A stretch of DNA of 64,000 bases from Alteribacter aurantiacus DSM 18675 (GTDB lineage Bacteria; Bacillota; Bacilli; Bacillales; Salisediminibacteriaceae). This document shows, piece by piece, positions 33,893 through 42,247 of this stretch; positions within the stretch are counted from its first letter, which is position 1, and each line of letters starts with the position of its first letter. The notes beneath the pieces were generated by a model. That model ran no database searches. It was not told the DNA's origin and worked only from the letters and a program-made list of their open reading frames with translations. A program made the position numbers and the translations under genes. The DNA lies in assembly GCF_000429705.1 (NCBI RefSeq), contig NZ_KE386941.1, positions 1,302,001 through 1,366,000 of the forward strand. Direction: 5' to 3'.

Positions 33893-34812
33893 CCATTTTC
33901 TCGTTTTAATTGAGACAATACTTCTTCCATATCCCCAGGCATTGGCGCTTCAAAACGCATCTCTTCACCTGTGCGAGGATGGACAAACCCAAGTACACGA
34001 GCGTGTAGGGCTTGGCCTTCGATCGGGTACGTACTCTTTTTACGAGGGCCGTATTTAGGGTCGGCCATAATCGGGAATCCAATATACTTCATGTGTACAC
34101 GAATTTGGTGGGTACGACCTGTTTCAAGCTCACACGATACGTGAGTATGATTCTTAAAACGTTCAATTACTTGGAAGTGTGTAACAGCGTCTCGACTGTT
34201 TTTCTCGGTCACAGTCATAGCCTGGCGGTCGTCTGTGTCCCTCCCGATTGGAGCATCAATCGTTCCTGTGTCGTGACCAATGACACCGTGAACAATCGCA
34301 TCGTACACACGCTTTGTCGTTTTTGCTTTTAATTGATCGACGAGAGACTCATGTGCTTGATCGTTTTTGGCAACCATTAATAAGCCGGATGTATCTTTGT
34401 CGATTCGGTGTACAATTCCTGGACGGATGATCCCGTTTATACCTGATAGGTCCTTACAATGGTGCATTAACCCATTAACAAGAGTACCGCTTGTGTGACC
34501 CGGTGCAGGATGGACAACCATTCCTCTAGGTTTGTTTACGACAAGGACATCTTGATCTTCATAAACAATATCTAAATTCAAATCTTCAGCTACAATGTCG
34601 ATTTCTTCTGGTTCAGGTTCTTTAATTGAAATGTGATCTTGGTCTTGGACTTTATAATTGCTTTTTACCGTATCTCCATTTACTTCGATATGCCCGTCAG
34701 CGATAAACTGCTGGAGCTGCGATCTGGAAAATTGATCAAATTGATCGGCCAAAACTTTATCAATCCGTTTGCCTTTTTGTTCTTCAGTAATGGTTACATT
34801 AAATTCATTCAT
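33889..34812 (-). CDS. rluD: 23S rRNA pseudouridine synthase RluD family (YlyB)
   Basis: Converts specific uridines in 23S rRNA to pseudouridine. An S4 RNA-binding domain (about residues 12-75, GKRIDKVLADQFDQFSRSQLQQ) precedes the RluA/RluD catalytic domain with the signature GIVHRIDKDTSGLLMVAKN holding the catalytic Asp, and TGRTHQIRVHMKYIG. 307 aa. It abuts the lspA stop with no gap; lspA-rluD-pyrR is the normal Bacillus order. Which of the RluA/RluD family positions it modifies is not decided by sequence. Confidence 0.94.
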   Translation of the reverse strand: MNEFNVTITEEQKGKRIDKVLADQFDQFSRSQLQQFIADGHIEVNGDTVKSNYKVQDQDHISIKEPEPEEIDIVAEDLNLDIVYEDQDVLVVNKPRGMVVHPAPGHTSGTLVNGLMHHCKDLSGINGIIRPGIVHRIDKDTSGLLMVAKNDQAHESLVDQLKAKTTKRVYDAIVHGVIGHDTGTIDAPIGRDTDDRQAMTVTEKNSRDAVTHFQVIERFKNHTHVSCELETGRTHQIRVHMKYIGFPIMADPKYGPRKKSTYPIEGQALHARVLGFVHPRTGEEMRFEAPMPGDMEEVLSQLKRENG

Positions 34813-35283
34813 TTATTTTTTCTCCTGCTTCTTTTCTTCTTTAAATACGTAAATGATTAGCATACCAACCCCAACTACAAGGGCACTATCTGCTACGTTA
34901 AAAATCGGGAAATTATATGTACCTATATACACATCGAGAAAGTCCACTACTTCCCCAAATAGTAATCGGTCAATAAAGTTACCGATCGCTCCGCCTAACA
35001 CAAGTCCCATTGTTATACCAAACAGCGGATTGTTCTTTCCTTCTTTTTGGATATAATAAGGGACAATAATGAGTACAGCTATCGTAGCAATAAAAAACAG
35101 CCACATCTGTCCTTGCAGCATTCCGAAAGCCGCCCCTGCATTTCTGTGAGACGTAAGGTGAAAAACATTTTCAATAATAGGAATCGATTGTCGAAGTTCC
35201 ATATTTTGTACGACGAGCCATTTTGTAAACTGATCCACAATGATAACGATGATCGCTATGGCATAGTAGTAAATAGTCTTCAA
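34813..35283 (-). CDS. lspA: Lipoprotein signal peptidase (signal peptidase II)
   Basis: Membrane aspartyl protease that cleaves prolipoprotein signal peptides. Four membrane helices and the catalytic Asp residues in NFIDRLLFGEVVDFLD and NVADSALVVG are visible, along with VDQFTKW and the conserved Asn of HRNAGAAFG. I start at TTG 35283 (156 aa), because GGAGG lies 7 nt upstream and relatives begin at this point; an ATG at 35328 adds a hydrophilic leader without support. Confidence 0.95.
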   Translation of the reverse strand: MKTIYYYAIAIIVIIVDQFTKWLVVQNMELRQSIPIIENVFHLTSHRNAGAAFGMLQGQMWLFFIATIAVLIIVPYYIQKEGKNNPLFGITMGLVLGGAIGNFIDRLLFGEVVDFLDVYIGTYNFPIFNVADSALVVGVGMLIIYVFKEEKKQEKK

Positions 35284-35654
35284 TTGTTTTCCTCCGTTCC
35301 AAACGTTTACCCTTCTGCATTTTAGCACAGGTTGGAAAAGGTCACAATACGAAGGTTATTTAGTTGACGATAATCTTTTTATGTAAATAGATAAGAACAG
35401 AAGTGTTCACTATGAATGGAAAACCGATCAAGGATATACGTAACAGATATCCCGCTACCCAAAATATATTTCATTTTCTGTGGTAAACGGTTGAGCCTCC
35501 TCGTGGTGCGGAGAGGCCACTGAAAAAGTAACCCCCGACTTTTTCAGTGCCTCCCTGCGCACTGCGGGAGTCATCATATATTTCATCCGCTCTGAGAACG
35601 AATGATTCGTATTCAACTCTAACCACTCTCTTTATGTCCCAGATTCCTCTTTTA
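35284..35654. other. Intergenic stretch between ylyA and lspA
   Basis: About 370 bp. The left part is AT-rich and should hold the lspA promoter. The centre (35464-35586) is the palindromic insertion listed separately. A 66-codon minus-strand frame that runs across that repeat (35471-35671) is most likely accidental. I see no gene. Confidence 0.5.
35464..35586. mobile_element. Small palindromic element flanked by an 11-bp direct repeat (copy B)
   Basis: The 11-mer ATATATTTCAT occurs at 35464-35474 and 35576-35586 and brackets a 101-bp segment that is more GC-rich than its surroundings. The segment holds a central 12-bp perfect stem CACTGAAAAAGT/ACTTTTTCAGTG (35518-35529 and 35538-35549). Two outer hairpins (CTCC...GGAG near 35496-35513 and CTCCC...GGGAG near 35551-35570) resemble each other in inverse orientation. 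No protein is encoded, so it would need a transposase from elsewhere. The core matches the repeat at 31597-31640. Confidence 0.55.
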
Positions 35655-36356
35655 TTATTCTTGTTCTTCACTATCAGTATTGTCAGACCATTCTTGCGTC
35701 AAGCTATTTACATAATGATTATAATGCTCATTTCGTTCAAATTTCACACTGTCTGAGCCGTGATACCCGCTCATATCCGTTGATAAGAACCCTTCAAGAT
35801 CTTCAACATAACCTACTAGTTCCGTTGAAAATTCCATACCAAGTTCATCATATACCCCATCAACTTCATTAAACTGACTAACGGATTGTAAGCTGTCTTC
35901 AGCATCAAATTCTGTTTCGGTGTCATCATTGTCATAATTATACCGATCGAATCCTCCGAGTACTTCCTCTTCTGACGGCCGATCGTAATAAGCTGGATCA
36001 GAGTTTTTACTTACAGCATCTACCGTTGTTTTGGCGAGTGGGTTTGCCTCTAGCCTTTCCATCGGTATCTGCTGTCTTGTCTTCTCACAAATTCCATACG
36101 TCCCTTTTTCGATTCGTTCCAGCGCTTTATCAATGTTTCTTAAATGATTTTTCATTTGTTCATGCAACGCCAAGTCCTTACTTCGCTCGAATAGGTCTGT
36201 CCCGCCATCTGCAGGATGATTATCATAATTGGATAGTTCTCCTGTCCGATCTCGCAAGGATTCATTAAGTCCGAACTGATCTGCATATGCCATATGCTCC
36301 AAGACTTCAGCTTTTTCATTCATCAGTTTCATTTCAATGTGATCAAATTGTCCCAT
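35655..36356 (-). CDS. ylyA: YlyA/YteA-type DksA/TraR C4-like protein without intact zinc finger
   Basis: Cytoplasmic protein of the Bacillus YteA/YlyA branch of the DksA/TraR family; B. subtilis YlyA is reported to act with RNA polymerase in sporulation. A long N-terminal helical part (about 1-85, KLMNEKAEVLEHM, LRNIDKALERIEKG) precedes the zinc-finger-like motif YGICEKTRQQIPMERLEANP. Only one of the four zinc-binding cysteines remains. A DE-rich C-terminal part follows. ATG at 36356 has AAAGGAGG 7 nt upstream; a longer frame to 36476 is not supported. 233 aa. Neighbours ileS and lspA match the B. subtilis order. Confidence 0.88.
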   Translation of the reverse strand: MGQFDHIEMKLMNEKAEVLEHMAYADQFGLNESLRDRTGELSNYDNHPADGGTDLFERSKDLALHEQMKNHLRNIDKALERIEKGTYGICEKTRQQIPMERLEANPLAKTTVDAVSKNSDPAYYDRPSEEEVLGGFDRYNYDNDDTETEFDAEDSLQSVSQFNEVDGVYDELGMEFSTELVGYVEDLEGFLSTDMSGYHGSDSVKFERNEHYNHYVNSLTQEWSDNTDSEEQE

Positions 36357-36528
36357 TAGTTGTCCTCCTTTCAGACAAGAATATGTGGACTCCTTTCTAT
36401 TTTCTCCCCCACCTGAATACTTAGACTGGACAAGTTTTTCTATATAAGGTAATGGTCTTTTTCGTGAGTCCTTCACATTTGGATGAAGAGCAATTTCACC
36501 ACTACTAATGCGAAATAAATAAACACAG

Positions 36529-36567
36529 AAAAAGCCAAAAGAACCATCTAGGTCCTTTTGGCTTTTT
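36529..36567 (-). terminator. Terminator downstream of ileS
   Basis: Arms 36529-36545 and 36551-36567 pair over 17 bp with one G-T, five-base loop, T-run on the minus strand. It lies 7 nt after the ileS stop. Confidence 0.95.
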
Positions 36568-36573
36568 GTTTGA

Positions 36574-39330
36574 TTACATGTAGTGATTTTCTACGGTCTC
36601 TGCACAGCTTGAGCATAAGCTTGGGTGGTTTTCGTTAGAACCAACCGTTTTACTTACAACCCAGCATCTTTCACACGTTTCCCCTTCAGCAGGAGAAACA
36701 ACCACACTTACGCTTTCGTATGATTTGGCTTCAGATGGTGCATTGCCTTCTTCCAAAGTAACTTCGGAAGTAATGAGTAATTTGTTTAAATGAGGTAATT
36801 CACTTAACAGCTTGTAATCCTCACCTTCAGCAAAAACATGTACATGAGCAGTTAATGATTTTCCGATTACTTTTTCACTACGGGCTTCTTCAAGGGCTTT
36901 TAATACATCGTCACGAAGCTCCATGAAACGATCCCATTTCTTTGTAAGCTCTTCTGCGTTTTCATAAGTCTTTTCTTCAGGCATATCCGTAAGTTGGACG
37001 TTTGCTGCTTCTTTTTGCGGCAGCTCTTCCCACGCTTCGTCCGTTGTATGGCTTAAAATTGGGCTTAAGAGCTTCAAAAGGCTCACTAATACTTCATACA
37101 TAACCGTTTGAATACCGCGACGAGTTGGATCGTCTGCGTGCTGGATATAAAGCGTATCTTTTGCAATATCCATATAGAACGAGCTCAAGTCGATGGTACA
37201 GAAGTTATGGACTTTGTGATACACCTGGGCAAACTGATACGTATCATAAGCATTTTTCACGTCTTTTACAAGATCGTTGAGCTTTACAAGCATGTAACGG
37301 TCGAGTTCACTTAAATCGGCTTCTGAAACCGTGTGCTGTGTTGGGTCAAAGTCGTGAAGGTTACCAAGCAAGAAGCGGAATGTGTTACGAATTTTTCGAT
37401 ATACTTCTGCTACTTGTTTTAAGATGTTATCCGATACTCTCACATCTGACTGATAATCGACCGATGCTACCCACAAACGAAGAATATCTGCACCTAGTTG
37501 ATTCATGACTTTGTTTGGAATAACGACGTTACCAACACTCTTACTCATCTTTCGGCCTTCACCATCTAGAGTAAATCCGTGGCTGACAACAGACTTGTAT
37601 GGTGCTTTTCCTGTAATCGCAACAGCCGTTGATAAAGAAGAGTTGAACCAACCGCGGTATTGGTCGGATCCTTCAAGGTAAACATCAGCCGGCCGCTGAA
37701 GTTCAGGGCGTTCAACTAAAACACTTTGGTGAGACGATCCTGAATCGAACCAAACGTCCATAATGTCCATCTCTTTTGTAAATTCACCGTTTGGACTATG
37801 TTCTGAAGTGAAGCCTTTTGGAAGAAGATCCTTAGTCTCCCACTCAAACCAAATGTTTGAGCCGTGTTCACGGAATAAAGCACTTACGTGATCGATTGTT
37901 TCATCGTTTATGATCGGTTCACCATCTTCTCCATAAAAGATCGGAATCGGAACCCCCCATGCACGTTGACGGGAAATACACCAGTCTCCTCTGTCACGGA
38001 CCATGTTGTAAAGACGCGTTTCTCCCCATTTCGGTAGCCACTCCACACTGTTTACTTCACGCAAAAGATCTTCACGAAAGTCTTTAATTGAAGCAAACCA
38101 TTGAGCAGTCGCTCGGAAAATGACCGGCTTTTTCGTACGCCAATCGTGTGGATAAGAGTGTGTCATAAATGAAAGTTTAACCAAAGCTCCTGCTTCTTCA
38201 AGTTTTTCTGTGATCGGTTTATTTGCAGTATCATAGAAAAGCCCTTCAAAACCAGGTGCTTCCTCTGTCATTACACCTTTGTCATCTACCGGGCATAGCA
38301 CATCTAGTCCGTATTTTTGACCAACAATATAATCATCTTCCCCGTGTCCGGGTGCTGTGTGAACACAACCTGTTCCAGCATCAAGTGTAACGTGATCACC
38401 TAGGATGACAAGACTTTCACGGTCGTAAAGAGGGTGCTGGGCTGTTACATTCTCTAGTGAGGCCCCTTTCATCGTACGCTCGACCGTTACATCTTCCCAT
38501 TCAAGAGCAGCTGTTAGGGTTTCAAGTAGACCTTGAGCGACAACATACTTTGATCCGTTCACATTTACAACTGCGTAATCGAGTTCAGGGTGCACGGCAA
38601 TACCCAAGTTTGCAGGAATCGTCCATGGTGTTGTTGTCCAGATCATGAATTTCTCATCTTGCCGAAGAACACCTTTTCCATCCTTTACATTAAATGACAC
38701 ATAGATGGATGGGGATCGTTTATCTTCATATTCAATCTCTGCTTCAGCAAGAGCAGACTCTGAAGATGGGCTCCAGTAAACAGGCTTTTTCCCTTTGTAA
38801 ATATACCCTTTTTTCGCCATTTCACCGAAAACTTTAATTTGTTGAGCTTCATAATCATGTGTAAGAGTAATATATGGGTTATCCCAGTCTCCTCGAACAC
38901 CGAGACGTTTGAATTGCTCACGTTGACTGTTTACTTGTTCAAGAGCATACTCTTCACATTTTTTTCTAAACTCGGCAACGCTCAATTCTTTACGCTTTAC
39001 TTTCCCCTTTTTCGTAAGAGCTGTTTCAATCGGTAAACCGTGAGTATCCCATCCGGGTACATACGGTGCATGAAAGCCGCTCATGGACTTGTAGCGTACG
39101 ATAAAGTCCTTTAAGACTTTATTTAACGCATGCCCCATATGAATGTCACCATTAGCGTATGGCGGTCCATCATGTAAAACAAAAAGTGGGCGTCCTTCCG
39201 TGCGTTTTTGTACTTGGTCGTAGACGTTTTCTTGCTCCCACTTTTCTTGAATGCCAGGCTCACGATTTGGTAAGTTTCCTCGCATTGGAAAAGCCGTTTT
39301 CGGCATCAAAAGCGTTTCTTTGTAGTTCAT
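36574..39330 (-). CDS. ileS: Isoleucyl-tRNA synthetase
   Basis: Class I synthetase charging tRNA-Ile. The HIGH-type motif is HMGH (residues about 60-63), the KMSKS loop is GRKMSKSVGN, the CP1 editing domain contains the WTTTPWTIPANLG and GTGCVHTAPGHGEDDY motifs, and the C-terminus carries a zinc finger CERCW...CSSC. 918 aa, ATG at 39330. It is monocistronic, controlled by the T-box just upstream and ended by the hairpin at 36529-36567. Confidence 0.98.
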   Translation of the reverse strand: MNYKETLLMPKTAFPMRGNLPNREPGIQEKWEQENVYDQVQKRTEGRPLFVLHDGPPYANGDIHMGHALNKVLKDFIVRYKSMSGFHAPYVPGWDTHGLPIETALTKKGKVKRKELSVAEFRKKCEEYALEQVNSQREQFKRLGVRGDWDNPYITLTHDYEAQQIKVFGEMAKKGYIYKGKKPVYWSPSSESALAEAEIEYEDKRSPSIYVSFNVKDGKGVLRQDEKFMIWTTTPWTIPANLGIAVHPELDYAVVNVNGSKYVVAQGLLETLTAALEWEDVTVERTMKGASLENVTAQHPLYDRESLVILGDHVTLDAGTGCVHTAPGHGEDDYIVGQKYGLDVLCPVDDKGVMTEEAPGFEGLFYDTANKPITEKLEEAGALVKLSFMTHSYPHDWRTKKPVIFRATAQWFASIKDFREDLLREVNSVEWLPKWGETRLYNMVRDRGDWCISRQRAWGVPIPIFYGEDGEPIINDETIDHVSALFREHGSNIWFEWETKDLLPKGFTSEHSPNGEFTKEMDIMDVWFDSGSSHQSVLVERPELQRPADVYLEGSDQYRGWFNSSLSTAVAITGKAPYKSVVSHGFTLDGEGRKMSKSVGNVVIPNKVMNQLGADILRLWVASVDYQSDVRVSDNILKQVAEVYRKIRNTFRFLLGNLHDFDPTQHTVSEADLSELDRYMLVKLNDLVKDVKNAYDTYQFAQVYHKVHNFCTIDLSSFYMDIAKDTLYIQHADDPTRRGIQTVMYEVLVSLLKLLSPILSHTTDEAWEELPQKEAANVQLTDMPEEKTYENAEELTKKWDRFMELRDDVLKALEEARSEKVIGKSLTAHVHVFAEGEDYKLLSELPHLNKLLITSEVTLEEGNAPSEAKSYESVSVVVSPAEGETCERCWVVSKTVGSNENHPSLCSSCAETVENHYM

Positions 39331-39370
39331 AGATCTTCCTCCTGTATTTTAAATCCTATTAATAAACAAC

Positions 39371-39616
39371 AAAAAAACTCCTCATCCCAAATAGGGACGA
39401 GAAGTTTACCCGTGGTACCACCCTAATGAACGACCAAAAAAATCGTTCACTTAACGCATTCGTAACGTGAATGAAGCGACACGGCTTACTCCGAAATGCT
39501 CGTTTCAGTGTGTGACTCAAGGGTGATCTTCCGTTTATCAAGTACACCGGGCTTACACCACCCCCGGATCGCTTGTTTGTACATAATAATAAACGTACTC
39601 TCCCTGTCAACGTCGT
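39371..39616 (-). promoter_or_regulatory. T-box riboswitch (isoleucine) controlling ileS
   Basis: Minus-strand leader of about 240 nt. The T-box sequence AGGGTGGTACCACGGG is at about 39410-39425. Stem I carries the AGTA and GAA elements of the specifier loop with specifier ATC (39525-39527), which reads isoleucine. The downstream terminator pairs across 39377-39403 and ends in TTTTTTT (39371-39377). Uncharged tRNA-Ile binding prevents the terminator from forming and lets ileS be transcribed. Confidence 0.95.
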
Positions 39617-39630
39617 CAATATATGTTTCC

Positions 39631-39636
39631 ATTATA
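39631..39636 (-). promoter_or_regulatory. -10 element of the ileS promoter
   Basis: TATAAT on the minus strand, about 15 nt upstream of the T-box region. A -35 is poorly conserved (TTATAA about 17 nt upstream). It is the only good -10 between divIVA and ileS. Confidence 0.55.
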
Positions 39637-39694
39637 GACATGTATGCTAAAGATTATAATGGAAATGTTAAAATTCTGCAACCGATTCGGTTCT

Positions 39695-40198
39695 TTAGCC
39701 TTTAGCGTTTTCATAAGCTTCGTCTGCTTCTTCTACACCCCGTGCCAAGTCATCCCACTCATCTCCGGATAGCATTTCAAGTTGAGCTTCAACAAGCATC
39801 TTAAAACGCGTGCGATAAACCTTGGATTGTTTTTTTAGCTCTTCAATCTCAAGAGCAATTTTTCGCGACTTTGCAAGTGATTCATTTATGATACGATCCG
39901 CATTTTTCTCAGCTTCTTTTATAATAAGCTTCGCTTCTTTATCGGCACTTCGCTTTACTTCTTCAGCCGTTTCCTGAGCTACGAAGATGGACTTGTTTAA
40001 TGTGTTTTCAAGATTTGAAAAGTGATCGAGTTTTTCTTCAAGGTCGTTGACGCGATCGAAAAGTTCCTTTTTCTCTCGAATAACCATTTCATAGTCCTTA
40101 ATGACCTGATCTAAAAATTCATTTACTTCATCTTCATCATATCCGCGAAATCCACGGGTAAACTCTTTGTTGTGAATATCAAGTGGGGTTAATGGCAT
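39695..40198 (-). CDS. divIVA: Septum/pole-site protein DivIVA
   Basis: Peripheral membrane protein that recognises negatively curved membranes and organises division-site and polar factors. N-terminus MPLTPLDIHNKEFTRGFRGYD has the lipid-binding loop residues (Phe/Arg of EFTRGFRG), followed by two long coiled coils (about 30-70 and 70-135) and a short acidic tail. I start at ATG 40198 (167 aa) with GGAGGTG 6 nt upstream. It follows ylmH in the usual order, but with a 398-bp gap. Confidence 0.95.
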   Translation of the reverse strand: MPLTPLDIHNKEFTRGFRGYDEDEVNEFLDQVIKDYEMVIREKKELFDRVNDLEEKLDHFSNLENTLNKSIFVAQETAEEVKRSADKEAKLIIKEAEKNADRIINESLAKSRKIALEIEELKKQSKVYRTRFKMLVEAQLEMLSGDEWDDLARGVEEADEAYENAKG

Positions 40199-40596
40199 TA
40201 CAGGCACCTCCAATTAAAATCGTGTTGTATAAAGACCTTGTAAAAACAGGCACGGCCCTCCAACTTATGTACTATTGACTTTGATTCGACATCATTTCAA
40301 CGAATTCCTTCTTTTATGTCAAATTTCTTATGGTTGTTTTTGTAAAATGAGTATCCTCATTCATCAGTATGTAAGGCTCCGCTTCTCGCCATCCGCTCCC
40401 TATCCTTAGGGGTGCCGGCGAGCCAGTAAAAACACCTGCTTCTTTCTCTACTAGTAACGCTTCGTAGCGTTCTGTGTCGAAGCAACTTCCTTGAGGACTC
40501 ACGATGTAAATGCTTGTCACTACTAGCGTTCAGCTACGCATAACAAAAGGACACGACACTTTACATTGAACAAAAGATTCGTTAAATGTGTAGGGA
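40199..40596. other. Intergenic region with GC-rich hairpins between ylmH and divIVA
   Basis: About 400 bp, unusually long for this cluster. Minus-strand 40372-40432 contains a nested structure with GGCTC/GAGCC outer arms (GGCTCGCCGG...GCGGAGCC) around CCCCTA/TAGGG. Another palindrome, AACGCTACGAAGCGTT, is at 40457-40472. A 68-codon minus frame (40314-40520) covers both and has no recognisable domain. It has the look of a dispersed chromosomal repeat. Confidence 0.45.
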
Positions 40597-41370
40597 TTAC
40601 TCCGGAAATCCGACAATGAGCTTTATTTTATCTTTCTTTGTTCTACCTTCATCGGATATTACTTTGGCTCTCCCTTTTCCTCTTACGGAAAGAACGTCAC
40701 CTGGGACTAGTTGCATCCCTTTGTCTGTCGTCACCTTCCAATTTACTTTAACAAATTCCCCTTCAATAATCTCTTTCATTTTGGAGCGGGAAAGGTTGAA
40801 CATCTCAGCAGCAACCGTATCAAGCCTTAACGACGAGACCATTACCATTGACTCTTTCCACGAGTCATTAGGCTCAATGATATGCTCGAAATTGGTTCTC
40901 TCCAACTTGACGGAAGCTTTACCGATCTTGTGAACGTTCATTTCTACATAGTCGGAAATTTCATTAGCAATAACAAATTGCAACGAATCGTTTTGTTGCA
41001 AAATGTCACCGAACTTCTCCCTTTTCAAACCAATATTCATTAATGCACCTAAAACATGAGGATGCTCAATTGTTACGAATTTGGATGGATATTGAACTTC
41101 AAATAAAGTAACCATGAAGTCTTCTTGTTCGAGTTGGTAATAGCTTGGGTATAAAAGGGCACGCTTACGTTCAGCCTTTTCATGTCCACCAAAAAAGGAA
41201 AGGCACACATCTCCTTGATTGCCTATGAGATTTTTAGTAATGAGTTGCTGCCTTGGATCAAGAAAGTCAGTAAGCTTGGGACTATATTGGTCCATTACAA
41301 TTTCTTTCCACTCAAGAACATGATCCACGAAGGCGTGCTCATCTTTTCGATAATGTTCGTACACACTCAT
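40597..41370 (-). CDS. ylmH: RNA-binding protein YlmH (S4 domain)
   Basis: Two-part protein: an N-terminal YlmH domain and a C-terminal S4 domain (about residues 175-235, LRLDTVAAEMFNLSRSKMKEIIEGEFVKVN). B. subtilis YlmH has been linked to rescue of stalled 50S subunits, in parallel with RqcH, which is also encoded in this window. 257 aa, ATG at 41370. It is separated from ylmG by a terminator, so it has its own promoter. Confidence 0.92.
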   Translation of the reverse strand: MSVYEHYRKDEHAFVDHVLEWKEIVMDQYSPKLTDFLDPRQQLITKNLIGNQGDVCLSFFGGHEKAERKRALLYPSYYQLEQEDFMVTLFEVQYPSKFVTIEHPHVLGALMNIGLKREKFGDILQQNDSLQFVIANEISDYVEMNVHKIGKASVKLERTNFEHIIEPNDSWKESMVMVSSLRLDTVAAEMFNLSRSKMKEIIEGEFVKVNWKVTTDKGMQLVPGDVLSVRGKGRAKVISDEGRTKKDKIKLIVGFPE

Positions 41371-41456
41371 GGGGGCTAACTCCTTTTTGTAGCAGTGCTT
41401 TCGTTTAAAATAATTTGACCTTTTTTATCCAACAGACTTAAGGGTCACTCTTCTAA

Positions 41457-41490
41457 CTCAAAAAGGCGCGGACCTGTTAGTCGCGCCTTT
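41457..41490 (-). terminator. Terminator after ylmG
   Basis: AAAGGCGCG/CGCGCCTTT arms (41462-41470 and 41482-41490) with an 11-nt loop; T-run on the minus strand. It separates the ylmCDEF-G group from ylmH. Confidence 0.9.
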
Positions 41491-41498
41491 ACCGAAAC

Positions 41499-41759
41499 TT
41501 AAAACCAACCAGCGATTACGAAAAGACCTTGTCGCGCGAAATTGAGCACTAGAAGGGCTACGATTGGCGAGATGTCAATCATGCCAAGAGGAGGAATAAT
41601 GTTTCTAAACGGTGTTAAATATGGTTCAACAAGCCTACCTACCATTTGACCGAATGAAGATTCCTTCAAGTTTGGCACCCAAGACATAAAGATATAAATA
41701 AAGACTAAAAAGGAGTAAAACATCATAAGCGTTGCAATTAAGTTTATTACTGTAATCAT
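41499..41759 (-). CDS. ylmG: YggT-family membrane protein YlmG
   Basis: Small membrane protein with two hydrophobic helices (about residues 5-30 and 60-85) and the conserved loop SWVPNLKESSFGQMVGRLVE, then PYLTPFRNIIPP. YlmG is one of a conserved set next to ftsZ/sepF, and its plastid relatives help place division or nucleoid proteins. No enzymatic function is known. ATG at 41759 follows AGGTGA; a GTG three codons earlier has its ribosome site too close. 86 aa. It starts 13 nt after the sepF stop. Confidence 0.92.
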   Translation of the reverse strand: MITVINLIATLMMFYSFLVFIYIFMSWVPNLKESSFGQMVGRLVEPYLTPFRNIIPPLGMIDISPIVALLVLNFARQGLFVIAGWF

Positions 41760-41772
41760 TTCAATCACCTAC

Positions 41773-42228
41773 CTAAAAATTCTGTCTGTCATCCGAAAGA
41801 AGCTCGGAAATCGACCCCGTGACATCTACATTGTCCGGTGTGCATAAAAAGATGTTTAAACCAAGCTTTTGAATGTCTCCTCCAATAGCATACACTGTTC
41901 CACTCAAAAAATCGACGACTCTTTTTGCTTGATCCTTATGAATACGCTGCAAATTAATGACTACTGTCTTTCTGTTTTTTAAATGATCAGCAATATCCTG
42001 ACACTCATCATAACTATGAGGCTCAATGAGCATCACTTTTGCACTGGATTGCTGAATACTTGTTAAGGACACCACGTTCCCTTTCTCTTTTTTCTCATTC
42101 GAATGAGAAGGGCGTTCTTCACGCTCTCGATCGTGCTGCTGATAGGAAGGTTCTTCATAAGTATCAGTATCTTCTACAAATTCATCTTCCATTTCAAAAA
42201 AACGTTTGATCTTTGTTTTGAGTCCCAT
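41773..42228 (-). CDS. sepF: Cell division protein SepF
   Basis: FtsZ-binding membrane anchor that forms rings and links the Z ring to the membrane. The N-terminal amphipathic helix (MGLKTKIKRFFEMEDEF) is followed by a low-complexity charged linker (about 20-60) and the SepF core domain with SAKVMLIEPHSYDECQDIADHL and VVINLQRIHKDQAKRVVDFLSG. 151 aa. It lies downstream of ylmE. Confidence 0.95.
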   Translation of the reverse strand: MGLKTKIKRFFEMEDEFVEDTDTYEEPSYQQHDREREERPSHSNEKKEKGNVVSLTSIQQSSAKVMLIEPHSYDECQDIADHLKNRKTVVINLQRIHKDQAKRVVDFLSGTVYAIGGDIQKLGLNIFLCTPDNVDVTGSISELLSDDRQNF

Positions 42229-42247
42229 TTTACACCTCTCCTTTTTA

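Noticed and set aside
35471..35671. 66-codon minus frame downstream of ylyA
   Set aside because: It runs through the palindromic repeat and overlaps the ylyA end; no domain or ribosome site.
39359..39619. 86-codon minus-strand frame upstream of ileS
   Set aside because: It lies wholly within the T-box leader and terminator; the sequence is explained by RNA structure and no ribosome site precedes it.
40314..40520. 68-codon minus frame between ylmH and divIVA
   Set aside because: Covers inverted repeats; more likely a repeat than a gene. Kept only as a region note.
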